The position numbers and the translations under genes are program-made. Source: Trematomus loennbergii (taxonomy: Eukaryota > Chordata > Actinopteri > Perciformes > Nototheniidae). From it: DNA of 64,000 bases. Shown one piece after another: positions 1 through 11,756 of this stretch; position 1 is the first letter of the stretch, and the number at the start of each line of letters is the position of its first letter. Location: the NCBI GenBank assembly GCA_012861695.1, contig JAAOOA010000026.1, forward strand, positions 16,067,937 through 16,131,936. Reading direction: 5' to 3'. The notes beneath the pieces are model-generated. The model made no database searches. It saw only the letters and a program-made list of their open reading frames with translations, and was not told the origin of the DNA.

Positions 1-1047
1 ACCTGTATACTTCTTCCTAGATGTGTAGCTTTTGCCACTAATAACCAAAGCCTTGAAACAGGCCGTTACATGAACAGATTGCCTTCCTACCCTTGGATTT
101 ATTGTCTTGTTGTCAGTTGCAACATCATTTTAAGCCATTAACTCTGAGCACCATCCCTAATTTCCTGCTTTCCTGGATGATAATGGAAAGACAATTACAG
201 AATCAACTCGTTATTCTCTACCAAATTGAAGGTGCCTGTTTTCTTTTATGTAACTGAGGTTATTTATACTTTCTTTCTGTTCTCTTAGTCACACACATAA
301 CTTTGCATTCTTACACATTTTGAAAAATGTTACATTAGCAAAGCAGATGAATGTGACCAAGTACTAGCATTAAGTATTTAAGTAAAAAAACACTAATTGG
401 CAACTGATATCTCTCTTCATAAATTAGATTTTACTATAAAATATTTAAAAAACGATTATTTCCGAACCATTGTGAAGTCCTCAAATCCTCGTTAGCTGAA
501 TAAAGCTAGTTTTGTTAGAGTAATTATTTTCTTTCCCGGGGAATTTGGTGAACTTTGACACTACAAACACTGTGGTATCACTAAATGAAACCTCTATTTG
601 CCATTTCAGAGAAAATAATACTCTGTGTCTAGATAGAGCTCTATGACTCGGTCCAAAGCTGTGCTGCAGCCTCTGAAGCCTCTGCAGTCTGGGGACAGTT
701 ACTCTTGTGGTGAAGTCTAGGATGCCCTGTCCCGCTTCAGCAAAAGAAAAGTAACACTGCCAGTGATGGATACAGTCCTGGAAATGTCCTCATTTGTTTT
801 CAGACTCTTGTTGTATAGCCTAATCGTGCCTCTTAGTAGAGGTCACAGTTGATGCAATACAATTAATAATTTCCTGCATGTACTGTATAACCTCTTCGCG
901 CAGCTTATTTCTGGACACCTAAAGCCCAACAATTCCTCACTTTGGAGCCAAATTAGCAGGTATAAACCTACAGTATATCATCTGCTAAAAGCCCCTGTGT
1001 GTAGGATTGGATAGTCTTAGTGCTTTTTTTTTTTAGTACATCTTGTT
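1..1047. other. Non-coding, nothing recognised
   Basis: AT-rich single-copy-looking sequence with no open frame of note, no splice-bounded exon I could read and no terminal repeats. Confidence 0.5.
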
Positions 1048-1436
1048 TTAAAGGTAGGGTAGGTAAGTTTGAGAAACCGGCTCGAGATACACTTTTTGTT
1101 ATATTCCATGGAATGCTCTTAACATCCCGATAGCAAGGAATATCTTAAGTGCTTTGACAAAAAATCCATACAAAAATGTCATCTGTGGAAGCCGTAGCGC
1201 TGTAAAAAGCACGACCAATCATTTTAGCCGGCCCGGCTAAAATAACTGGATGGCCTACCTGCCTGTCAGCCTTCCATCTGTGCACAAACTTATCTCGTGT
1301 CCTCATTGGTCATGTGCACGTTCGTGTGTGTTGGAGGAGGGGCTCTGTAAGGAAGTGGCAGATTTTCTCCGGTTGTGTATTTTCAAATTCTAGCGATCTC
1401 GAGCCGGTTTCTCAAACTTACCTACCCTACCTTTAA
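1048..1436. mobile_element. piggyBac-like MITE with TTAA target sites
   Basis: The outer TTAA copies are 1048-1051 and 1433-1436; the 381-bp element lies between them. Its termini are perfect inverted repeats (AGGTAGGGTAGGTAAG inward; left arm to 1088, right arm from 1396), 41 bp including the TTAA. There is no coding capacity. TTAA duplication is the hallmark of piggyBac-group transposition, and the sequence resembles a very common fish repeat. The superfamily assignment rests on the TTAA only. Confidence 0.8.
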
Positions 1437-1721
1437 GAGAAAATGTCAAGTTTTGAAGACTCCATTGTTTCAAATGCAACCAAAACCAATCCCTTTATTC
1501 TTGTATCAAACACTCACCCTGTAGGCTTGCATGGTGGCTATGATGGGTTTTATAAAGTTTCTTTCTTGTACAAGAAGAGCAGCTTTAGTGACAGTATGAT
1601 TATTTGTCGAGGTGAAAGAAGAAGACCTGCATTCCCCAGCACCGGAGCAATATTTCTCTCTGTGTCCACACACTTTGAGAAATGGGAGCATCTGAGAAGT
1701 TACTTGCTTTACTCTTAAAGT

Positions 1722-1734
1722 CCCCCCCCCCCCC
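1722..1734. repeat. Poly-C run (13 C)
   Basis: A simple homopolymer. A similar run is at 16819-16830. Both are places where base counts may be unreliable. Confidence 0.9.
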
Positions 1735-2250
1735 TTCTAAAAGGTAAAATGTATGAACTTCCTGTGGCTGGATCCACAAAGACATGAAAGTGCCTTTCAA
1801 GTTTATCATTTTGAACCCAGCTTGACCACTTCTTAAAGGGTATGCAGGTGGAATGATCTTCGTATTGAGTCTGGAGTTTCAGGACGGGTCCTTATATTTC
1901 CACCGTTGTTGGGTGCCCATGAAATAGCTATAAAATACACAGTGTCTTTCTGAAAGCTGCAGGGGGGATGTCATCCCGCCTGCTGTTCAGAGGCCACATG
2001 TGACTCCTTTCCTCTGTAAAGCAAGGGGCAGTACAGAGTTCATAGCCGTAACTTTTGCACTAAAATAAGTGATTCTTCCCTATGTTGAAAAGCCCTATTT
2101 GAGGGGAAACTTGGGTAAAGTCTTGGAAGAGGATAAGCCTGATTAATTGGGATAATCTAATTTAGACAAATACAGTCCAAAACAGAGATTTCCATGTTTG
2201 ATGGCCAGTAGCAAAGCAATTTATCCAGACAATAATCTTACCGCTCTTAC

Positions 2251-2334
2251 TTCATCATGAAAGACAGAGAGAGGATCAGAGTGGACGGCTCCGATGATGA
2301 TCACTCGGCCGCTGATAGATTTCTTGTCACTGGG
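2251..2334 (-). CDS. Candidate internal exon of an unidentified gene
   Basis: On the minus strand an 84-bp open stretch lies between a pyrimidine-rich acceptor (CCTCTGCTGCAG) and a consensus donor (GAA|GTAAGAG). Both ends are in phase 0. The 28 residues begin PSDKKSISGRVIII and end GAVHSDPLSVFHDE, an ordinary-looking protein segment with no stop. I do not recognise the family, and I found no neighbouring exons on this strand. It could be one exon of a gene running leftward out of the window, or a chance open frame; 84 bp is short enough for the latter. Confidence 0.35.
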
Positions 2335-2804
2335 CTGCAGCAGAGGACGCACAGAGATCATCATTCTGCACTTTAATGGGACTGCTGTAGAGAACAGATG
2401 TGATCAAATGATTGTACACATCATTCTTGCTCTACAGGGGATATATGCATGTGTGTGTGGGCTGTGTGTGTCTGATGCTATTCATTCAAGATTTGAGACA
2501 TCAAAAACAACCATTTTACCACTAAACAATCCACTACGTTGTCTTTATTTGAAAATATATACATTAATCAAACAAACAAATACGTAGCCATTTTACCAGA
2601 GGTTAGATTCTTCTTGATGATGTTCAGCTTCCATAATACAATTCCTACACTCAAAAACAGATAGTGGTAAAAAGCATACAAGGTTTAAACAGCATGAGCA
2701 GACCAAAGTCATGTAAAGGTGGACAAAAATACCTTCAGTGTTGACATTGTTAGTTCTTCAAAAGCTGTTTCAGTTTAATACATAATATGAGAGGGACACT
2801 TTTA

Positions 2805-2990
2805 AAGAGCTGAAACGATAAGCTGATCTGTAAAACAATAAGCACCAATTTGTTGCTATTTGATTGGTCATTAAGGTCATTCTTCATGCCAAAATGGCAG
2901 AAATGTTTTTATTGGGCTGTAAAATGATGAGATTTCCTGCTTTTGTCTGTTTCATAAGATATATATTTTAGTTTCTGACTGAAAAATAAC
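2805..2990. repeat. Old interspersed DNA-repeat fragment (tentative)
   Basis: The stretch starting GAGCTGAAACGATAAG, with CATGCCAAAATGGCAG and TTTCCTGCTTTTGTCTG, resembles degraded copies of a widespread teleost repeat known to me as the 'ATGCCAAA...CTGCTTTT' type. No termini or target duplication were found. Recognition is from memory only. Confidence 0.35.
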
Positions 2991-5900
2991 ACCTTTAAAG
3001 AAGTTCCCTTTAACTTTTAGTAACTGGGATGGATTTGTTCACCATTTTCACATTTAATAGACCTACAAATAATAAGCAGATCATACAATAATGATAAAAA
3101 ACGAGAGAATATGGCTTAATGCAGCATGGTTTGATGTTGGTGAAACCAGACAGAGGAGAACCATGAATAATCTTATAAATTAGGAAGACTTTCTTGTGAC
3201 GAGGATTTTTTGAATATGACAAAGGTGAAAACTAAATAGCTTCTCGTCTAACACTTGTTTGTATAATGATATCTTTACTCATGTCCAGTCCCATTACACT
3301 TCATTCCAGTGATGCTCTCATCTCTTGGCATTTAGTTCTGATTTTAAAAGTTAAGTTTGGTGTGTGTTTTTGCAACCACCACATACTGAATCCTTGAGTA
3401 ACTAAACTGCACACTCAAGCACAGATCCGAGGTGTTACTTGTATAGCATTGCTGCTATCCAGGTTGATGTATCACTGCATGGAGTCAATTTGCAATTTCA
3501 GCCCTTGAGGGAACTGAATCATAACAACTAAAACGTAATACGCTGAATGTTTTTGCTCATCCTATTATGTTCTAGAGGAATGTCTTCTTCAATGAATCAT
3601 AACCGCAAAGTTTCCCAAAGGAAGGATTCACATGAACATTTAGGGCTTCCCTTTTGATATGTGAGAGTGAGCTAAACAGATAAGCAGCCGATACATTACA
3701 TAAATGTCTGTGTGTGCATCCACATTTGGAATTAAAGAAGCTTGATCCCAAAAACCACAAGAATGTGCTGCGCCTGAAAGGGTAACCGCATCCCGCCCGT
3801 CACTTTCTCACTCTCATTTTGTTGTTTAATTTCTTCAATGAGGAAACCATCTGGCTTCAATTCCTCTGGAGCTATAAGCCACCCTCCCCCCTTCTTCTCC
3901 CATCTCTCTGCCACTCACTCTCCCTCCCTGCGAGATATCAACATTCTGAGTTCTTAAAAAGAAGATAGCAACCGAAAACACCAAATCGTTTTTGAGGAAT
4001 ATAATTAGATGGGGTTTTGAAAAGTCTGGTATTATGGAACAAAACTATTTTTGGGTTATATTGATTCTATCCACAGGGTACTGTTTTGTGATCATTACAA
4101 CCCAAATTGCTCAATTTTTAGCGACTTTACTGACACAATTCAGACTTAATCTCCCATCCTTTTGGGTTATTTTACATTGTTAGCAATTGCAAGGTTGCTG
4201 GAAAGGCCTATAAACTAATCCCTCTAATGTTGTTCCGTAATTAGGTCATTGGTTTTCTTAAGACAATGACTCAAAGAGCATTCTGCACCAAATAAAATCC
4301 AAGCTTCAAAGAGGCTCATGAGAAAATATCCCCTCACGCTCAGCTGTTTGTATTCCAACCCTTCAAGTACCATTAATCCTCCATCCTCCACCCGACAATG
4401 GCTCAGGAATATTTAGTGTGGAACATTTTCATTTTTAATAATTCAGTTTTCTTCTGAAGAGGGTATAATAAGTATATCATTCCATTTCCAAGCCCCATTT
4501 CTTTGGCCCGCCGACAGTACCACTACCCTCATTAGTATCGTGTTTGCCTGAAATGTGTGTACTTTTCTCCAGCATTATATCTAGTCCCTTTACTCCCTCA
4601 GACTCTTTCCTTCCAGTTTTCTCCTGCACTTCACGTAGGAGGTATTCTTTTTCTACCAGCACATCATGGTTCTTCTGATTACATCCAGAGGCCCAGGGAT
4701 AGAGAGAAGACAAAAAAAAAGGAAATGCAGTAACAGTAATGGGAAAGTACATGGGGGGATTTTGGTGCTGAAATATGAGGAAGAAAAAAGGAAGCCGAAG
4801 AAGTTGTTGTTGATTTTGCCAATAGCTAAGTGGGTGAGGATATAGTGTAATGTTAAACCACATCTGTTTATAAAGCAAATCTGCTACTAAGTACACTCCT
4901 CAGCCTGAATCATAAGGACACTTTTAGCTCCGCTGTCCCACTTCCATCTAGCTGTGTGACCTTCTGTCTGCAGAAATGCATCTTGGGACTCAGATTCAGG
5001 ACGAGGAGATTATTTCAGGAACAATGCCATGTGGGAGAGGACTCACTTTAGTTGAAGAGAGTATATTTCACCGCAAAGATTGACAGTGTGAGCGAATGTT
5101 GAGCATGTAATATACTGTACATCGCATTCTCTGCTTCTCGGTTCTTCACTGTGTTCCAAAATCCAACATGTCACCACAGCCTTGTTAAAAGTTCTCCAGA
5201 GACATGAGCGTTTCTGAGAAGACTGTCAGCAATACTGAAGAGTTTATGATTTCCTCAGACTTCAACAAGGCTCTCAGGATCACTGGCACCTTGTGGACTG
5301 ACGCGTGGCAGCTGCTAGGATCAGCTTGATGCCTTTAGACTAATGACAACACATCAGTTTACAGATAAACAGCATGGATTCAGAATCAGATTTACAATCT
5401 TTGTCCTGTTAAGTAGAATAAAATAGGTTTGTAAATGACCTGCAAGACTTATGGACAAATACTTTCAACTTTAAATTGACGTAAAACAGTTTGAGACCTG
5501 AAAAACATCAGAAGTCAACAACAAAGGTAGATGTATGAAGGACGGTACACAAAAAAACACCTCAAGTCTTGCATTTAAAAATAGCTTTTTGTTATCAGGT
5601 CCTTGTGTATACTACTTATTTTATTGTTTTTGTGACTCTAATTTGGGTCCGCCAGAGACCAAATAATTTTCCTTTTCATTATTGATGATGTTGAACGAGA
5701 TACAGAATTATCTACTGATAGTTTACAATGTATAATGTAATGTGTAATGAATTAATGAATTCATGACATGCTGGACCTATTTCGATAATGCAAGCAAACA
5801 ACGGGCAATTCATAAAGAAACTGTGAGACCACTATTAGAGGGAAAAATCAAAGCGCAACATTGATCCATTGACTGTCTGCGGCATAAACGGCAGAACACA

Positions 5901-6252
5901 GAGTTCAATCAGACATGCGTGGTTATTTAGTAGCAGCCTGCTGTTTTTTGCATGCGATTTAATCAAAGTAAACAGTCGTGCGTAATGGCACTGCGGCACA
6001 ATTAGAGGTTGCAGATTCACCACATCTGTCACGCTGACTTCAGAAGGCTGCAGAGATTTAATGAACTGAAGAAAAAGGTTGTTAAAACGGTTCATATGAA
6101 CTTAGACGTAAATGCATATGATGAACAAACATTATTGCATTAACCCCATTTAAAAGTCTTATTTTTTGTATTCAAATGCATCTACTTGTGGAAGTTGTTT
6201 AATGAAAATGGATTGATTACACTTGTACTTATTATGCATTATTTTGGTATTT
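2991..6252. other. Non-coding, nothing recognised
   Basis: AT-rich sequence. The longest open stretches (4477-4896 minus, 5835-6095 minus) have unbiased composition and no recognisable domain, so I treat them as chance frames. Confidence 0.5.
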
Positions 6253-6979
6253 CTTACTATTAGGGATGCTCCGATCGGGAATTTTGTGGCCGGACCGATC
6301 ATAGGGTGGGTGGGGGCTATGGGGATCTTCCATTTAAAGTGATGTTTAAAACTCAGTTAATGGGGCTCATTTTTATATTGCTTCAGTTTATAATCGTAAC
6401 GGATCGAAAAGTTCAGATTAATTTTTCAATACATGATGCGCTTCGACAAACAACAACCAACATAATTATTACATTCAAATGAAGTACATTATTCAAGTTT
6501 ACATTAACTTTGGATAATAACACGGGAGAAATGAGCGGAAGCGCTCTCTTTTCCTCTCTCCCTTCTCTCTCTCTCTGACAGCCTGTCAGTATCGTCTCAT
6601 GCAGCTCACTGATCCAGTAATGAGTGACCCGACAGTGAAGAATAAATATTTATAACTAGTTTAGCTTGTTCCAGAGGTAGATAAAATAGCTAAGTGTGTT
6701 AGGTCTAACTCTTAGTGGTGTTTTGCTCACAGCAGGGGAGCTGCAGGATTTCTGCTCCACACAGAGCTGTCATTTTCAGACACCTTAAAATACTGCCAGA
6801 CCGGTGAAGCCATTTTGGCGAGCTTGTTTTGCCGCGCACAGAGAAAAGTGTCATGTATTTTACGTCATGTGATCGGCTCTCCCGATCGGCTTTATAGAGA
6901 GCACCGATCGATCGGCCGAGAGTGAATATCGGCCGATAACGATCGGCGGCCGATCGATCGGAGCATCCCTTCTTACTAT
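6253..6979. mobile_element. Non-autonomous hAT element with 8-bp target duplication
   Basis: The 8-bp duplication CTTACTAT (6253-6260 and 6972-6979) flanks a 711-bp element. The termini are TAGGGATGCTCCGATC on the left and the complement of AAGGGATGC on the right, with several GATCGG palindromic blocks inside (6891-6960). The 8-bp duplication and the (T/C)AGGGATG-like end are hAT features. No transposase remains. Its ends resemble those of the element at 34541-35362. Confidence 0.82.
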
Positions 6980-9900
6980 GCATTATTTGGGTATGTCTGC
7001 AAGTATATCATTTGCTCTTGTTGACACAATTACCTAATTTGCACCAGATATAGAAAGCCGTCGCATCCCTGCAACATGAGACCCAATATCTACAGAAATA
7101 ACTCTTTGCGCTGCTTCATTCCAATGAACCACTCACCTGTGTGCCTCTGCTCACCAAAATACCACACAGAAGAGAACATATTAAGGTCAGGTCTAGGGCT
7201 GCAATGAAAATAGGGCATTATGGGTGTTACATCTAGCCACCGCCATACAGAGGGAGTGCTGCTCTGGTGCAGATTGAGGACTTGGCTAATGCTATTCTGT
7301 GGAACTGTTGCTTCATTGAAGATGGAGGAGCACTTAGAGGCTTTTATATGCAAACAGTCAATTTGAAGACTTGTAATCCATCTATGGCCAACTCTTGGAG
7401 TGCAAATCAGGCATGCGCCCAGTTTCACAATGAGTGGGATTAATGGCTTTATAAACCTTACAACAATAATGTGTGTTGTGTGCAAAACAATAAGAAAAAT
7501 GCACACAAAGTATAGTATATTTCTATTCCCAGAAATGACTTGGCATTTTATGACTTCCAGGTTCCCTTCACTCAAAGTCGATGTTTTCTTGAATGCTTGC
7601 AATTAGGTCTGTAGTTAACACAAGCCTACGAGGTTTTCAGGTTCTGCTCTACAACGTAAAATATGTCAGTATCACTCCTGAATGTCTGAAGCTTTTACGT
7701 GTCTGAAAAACGGCGGTTAGTAATATAATGACTAAATAAAACCATTACATATTATTGCCAATATTGGCCAACACAAGACCGCCTTTAGCTTAGCGGTGGT
7801 GACGTAAAGTATTGCGACTGTGATATCGTTTTTTTACCGCATTACGTTGCGTGTGTTTGGCACAAATCTTATTTTCTGTTAAATCAAATGGAAAAAAATC
7901 CCATTGATACTTTTTCCCCTCAGATGTATATGATTTCCTCTCTCTTTCACTGGTTTCATGACTTACTGTAACTGTGGGTTAGAACCAAGCTGGCTTTCTC
8001 TCAGACTCCCCATGTAGAAAACCCCAAATCAACTCCATGTGGCGGTCCAATTTGAACCGATACATGTCGTCCCCTTCTAGTTTGGTTCCGAAGCTATTCA
8101 AAGGACTGAACCGATCTTGTAATTATCGTGGTTTCTTCTAGCATGTTAAAGTACAAAAAGAAGAAAAAAAAGAGAGATGCCAACTGAGCTCGAGGAAACC
8201 ACCAAGCAACAAAAAAGCTCCTCTGAGGTTAGCTTTTTGAAACTGGCAGAATTGTAATAAATACATAAAGATGCATAAGGATTTTGATGCTGACACTGGA
8301 AAAAGAGTTATTTCATATTATGTTTTACATCAAATAGGACACAATTTGTGCACAAAAACGAGGGGGGAATTAAACACTTTCCGAGCGAGCACTTGCTTTG
8401 GATTCTAATATGAAATGCACATTTGTCTATATATTTAAGTAAACTGAACAAAGAGAGACAAATTGCGTTATTGGGAAGTGCTGCGTGTTATAGGCCAATG
8501 TCTGAGATTAATGTGTTATTAGACTTATGATAAAAGCTTGGATGCAATAAGCATTAAGGCATACAAATCTTGCTACGGAGAACGAAACACATTGTCTCGC
8601 CGCACAATACACAGCCCCATTAATTTGGAGAGTGACTGTTCCATCCTAGATTGTATCTTGAGGTGGCCATTAACTCCGCAATTATTCATTGCCTAATTAG
8701 GGATTTGCAGGTTTTTTTTCTCTCTCAAGCCCATGGGAGACAAACAAAAAAGAGTTATTTCACAGCGTGCATCTCCCTAAGTGACAATTAAACTAATTAC
8801 ATATCCTCTGCAAAAGAACAAGTTATTTCATGATCAGACTGTTTTTCTAATTACTGTAAACTTGAACGCGAATACAGTAGAAATAACATCATGGTTGAAG
8901 ATCATGGTTGAAGAGCAGAAGAATTTGGAGGGGGTAGCAAGGAAAGTCATAGCTTAAGCAAAAAACATTCCCATTTGACCTTGATCAATTGTCATTACAT
9001 TGGTTCAAACTCTGGAATGAAATGGTTAACAGGAAGTGATGTCAGAGTGCTGGAAATGCTCGAAGAATTTAAATAAACTTGGTTGAGCAGCGTCTTAGTT
9101 TACCCTAAAATGTGGACCCCATTCAAGTTTTTGGATTGTGGTAATACTTTTAACATTAAGAGATATTGTGTATAACTCTGACCCTATGTTATAATTATGT
9201 AAAATCTATTTTATGTCATAATAAATGAATTCAAAAATTCAGTTAAACAGATTGTACTGTACTGTAATTTCCCTATAAAGGATTTTAGAAAACTACAGCT
9301 AGTTCAGAATTAAGTCTAAACTAAAACAAGGAACATGTATGACATAATACTCTGAAATAGCTATTACTTTTCCTAGAAATATTACTTTTAATGTGATTCT
9401 TTTAAGAATGATTGGTGCAGAAAAACAACATTTGTATTCAAAGTCTCGCCCAAGCTGCTTAGCAACCAGCGGAGCACTCTCTTTCGTCTGTCCCTTTATT
9501 TTAATACACTTTGAGGAAGTCACGTTGAACTGATATAATGTAATGAATGTCATTTTAATTAGGGACAGCCATTGATCTTGTTTGGTTTAATTAAAGTATC
9601 CTGATAAGTGTTCAGTGGTGCTTCCGAAGACGATACTCTTACTGACAAAAACATCAGCTTTGTGAATATGGTACCATTCAGCTTATAATACAATAAAACT
9701 ATGCATATAAATCAACACTTCCTTGTTATTTATTTGTATTCTTTTTATATAGTCTGACAGAACACATTCGGAGACTATTTACACTGCTCTAGTTTCTCAT
9801 ACTGATTGGTTTTGACTGAACTCAAACTTGGCATCAGAGCAGAGTCTGTTGCTTTCTGGCTGAGTCTGAGCTGTCATTTTGGATTTTCCAGCTATCCAAA

Positions 9901-10542
9901 TGGACACTTTTTGGATTTTACAAATTGACTGGAAAAACCGAGTTGGATAAGAGCCATATGGTAAGCAAACTGGGTCATGGAACCGTCAAATAATCCAGCA
10001 ATACAACTAATTCACAATAACACATTACCACCTGAAGCTAAAGAGCCCCGAAGCAAGTGTCAAAGCTCACTTTTATTTTTGTCTGAATATTCACGCTGTT
10101 GAAGAATATACTAACTTCCCCACCTTACCCACAAACCGGATGAGTTGGCTTTTGCATCCAATTGCAGCACAGTGAATTGTTATCTAATCTTAGATGGAAG
10201 AGATTCACATAATATATGCAGAGACAGAAATCTGAGCATTTGAGCCAGGCGATTGCGGGGTATTGATTGAATTTGTGATGCTGACATTTATTAGAACTTG
10301 TAGATGCAAACCTGACCCTCGGATCTGACGGTCTGTATTCCACGGTTGCCTCGACACCCACGTTCATTATTTCGGTCACAGAGTTGTTGCTACACTCAAC
10401 GTGGCCTGTGCAACTCTGTGTTCAGAGGGAGTGCAGAGCAGAGAGTCTGCACAAGTGATGAGATGTAAGCTTTTCCGTAGCATATGTAGGAGTGTTGTAT
10501 CCTGAGATTTTTCAATGATTTTTTTGATGGTTTTTGCTCTGA
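6980..10542. other. Non-coding; possible regulatory patch at 8500-8880 only
   Basis: No exon or transposon termini recognised. The 170-codon minus frame at 7090-7602 shows no domain, signal or family resemblance. Confidence 0.5.
8500..8880. promoter_or_regulatory. Possible conserved non-coding element (tentative)
   Basis: This is a moderately complex, non-repetitive stretch with many TAAT/ATTA homeodomain-type cores (for example CCATTAATTTGG, GCCTAATTAGGG, AAACTAATTACAT). It has no open frame and no transposon hallmarks. Such composition is often seen in developmental enhancers. Conservation cannot be judged from one sequence. Confidence 0.15.
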
Positions 10543-10854
10543 ATGCAGGATCAGGCAGCAGCGTTTCCACCAGGGGGGCGTCTTGCCGTCATTTGTCCAA
10601 AAAAATTAATAATTCGAGAGAAGATCGAGTTTTTATCGCTTGAAATGACGAAAAGAAAAAAGGACAAGGACATCCCTCTGTTGGAGGGGCAAAGGAGTCT
10701 GGTGGGATTATTTTCGCCGCCAGCAAAGCGTGTTCCTGTGATGGAAAGTGTACTGCCGGAGAGCCTTGACGGGGGCGCTAGTGGAGCACGCTTGAACTGC
10801 GAGCGCCGGAGCCTCGCAGCGGCGAAACTGAGGCTCCGTGGTAAACTGTGGTAA
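10543..10854 (+). other. CpG-rich open frame of unknown origin, probably repeat-derived
   Basis: A 103-codon open frame has an internal ATG at 10645 (MTKRKKDKDIPLLEGQ, then GLFSPPAKR). It is much richer in G+C and CpG than its surroundings, and the opposite strand is open as well. It runs into GAGCCGG-repeat sequence typical of a fish hAT-type repeat, which suggests a remnant of a transposon 5' exon. The short basic start resembles N-termini of TTF/hAT-type proteins, but this is weak. I would not call it a host gene. Confidence 0.3.
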
Positions 10855-10893
10855 AATGAAGAGCCGGTTAGGAGCCGAAAGAGCCGGCTCTTC

Positions 10894-11643
10894 TTATGGC
10901 GCATTTCCACCGCAGGCCTCGCTCCTCTTAGTACGGTTTTGTTAGGCCTTGTTAGGCCTGGCTCACTTTAATGCTGCGCTTCCATTACAGTTTAGGAACT
11001 GGGGTAGTATCTATAGTAACGCAGTGTAGGCGGAGCCGTGACGTCATCTTCAATGAGCACCCCAGAAAAACAACATCAGCCGTTAGCTGTTAGCACTCAG
11101 AGCTCACAGCTCCTCATATCTGTTCAGAAACTAGACAAAGTTAAACAAGTACAAACCACAGACTGCCTGTGTCATGGTGAATACAGTCGCTGCTTTATTT
11201 ATGTCTGTATAGGCCGTTGTTGTGACGGTCGGAGCATATATTGCGTTAGCTTAGCCGATCTCCATTTAGACAACACGCATTTTAAAAGGTTTGTTGCCTG
11301 CCGTCTGTCTGCAGACTTGTCAAAGCATTAATTCATGGTTTTTACTAACCGGTATCAGTATGTTGTTACTTCCGCATCATTTTGAAACGTGTATTACAAT
11401 TAAATCACGGTCAAATATGTTCATTTTGTTGTAGTTGTAGCCCCCTTGTCAGCTCTCTCTAGTTTAGCAAACTCAGCCCGACTCAGCCCTGTTTGTTGGC
11501 CCCGATAGAACCACGATTTTGTCGGGCCAGAAAAAAGGTGAAAAAGTAGCACCGGGCCGGAACTAGGCATAGTGGAAACGCAACCAAAAACGGACACGGC
11601 ACGCTTAAACCGCGCTCCGCGCCATGGTGGAAATGCGCCATTA
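10894..11643. mobile_element. PIF/Harbinger-like MITE with TTA duplication
   Basis: The 3-bp duplication TTA (10894-10896, 11641-11643) flanks a 744-bp element whose ends are TGGCGCATTTCCACC and its exact complement. A 3-bp TTA target with perfect short termini fits PIF/Harbinger. There is no transposase. The flanks (GCTCTTC|TTA and TTA|GTGAGCTGAGCC) belong to another repeat family, so this copy is nested. Confidence 0.8.
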
Positions 11644-11660
11644 GTGAGCTGAGCCAAATG

Positions 11661-11756
11661 ATAGATACTATCTCTTTACGTATTAGTGATGGGAATTCCG
11701 GCTCTTTTTAGTGAGCCGGAATTCCCATCACTAATACGTAAAGAGATAGTATCTAT
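11661..11756. repeat. Perfect palindrome, 44-bp arms, 8-bp loop
   Basis: The arms 11661-11704 and 11713-11756 are exact reverse complements; the loop is TTTTTAGT. Each arm holds TAGTGATGGGAATTCCGG, which looks like a hAT-type terminus, together with CTCTTTACGTA further out. It may be a minimal foldback derivative of a hAT element. Confidence 0.9.

Noticed and set aside
4477..4896. 139-codon open frame on the minus strand
   Set aside because: Low-complexity peptide with no family resemblance; a stop-free stretch of this length is expected by chance in 64 kb.
7090..7602. 170-codon open frame on the minus strand
   Set aside because: No recognisable domain, biased codon use or splice context; it overlaps AT-rich sequence that is also open on the other strand.
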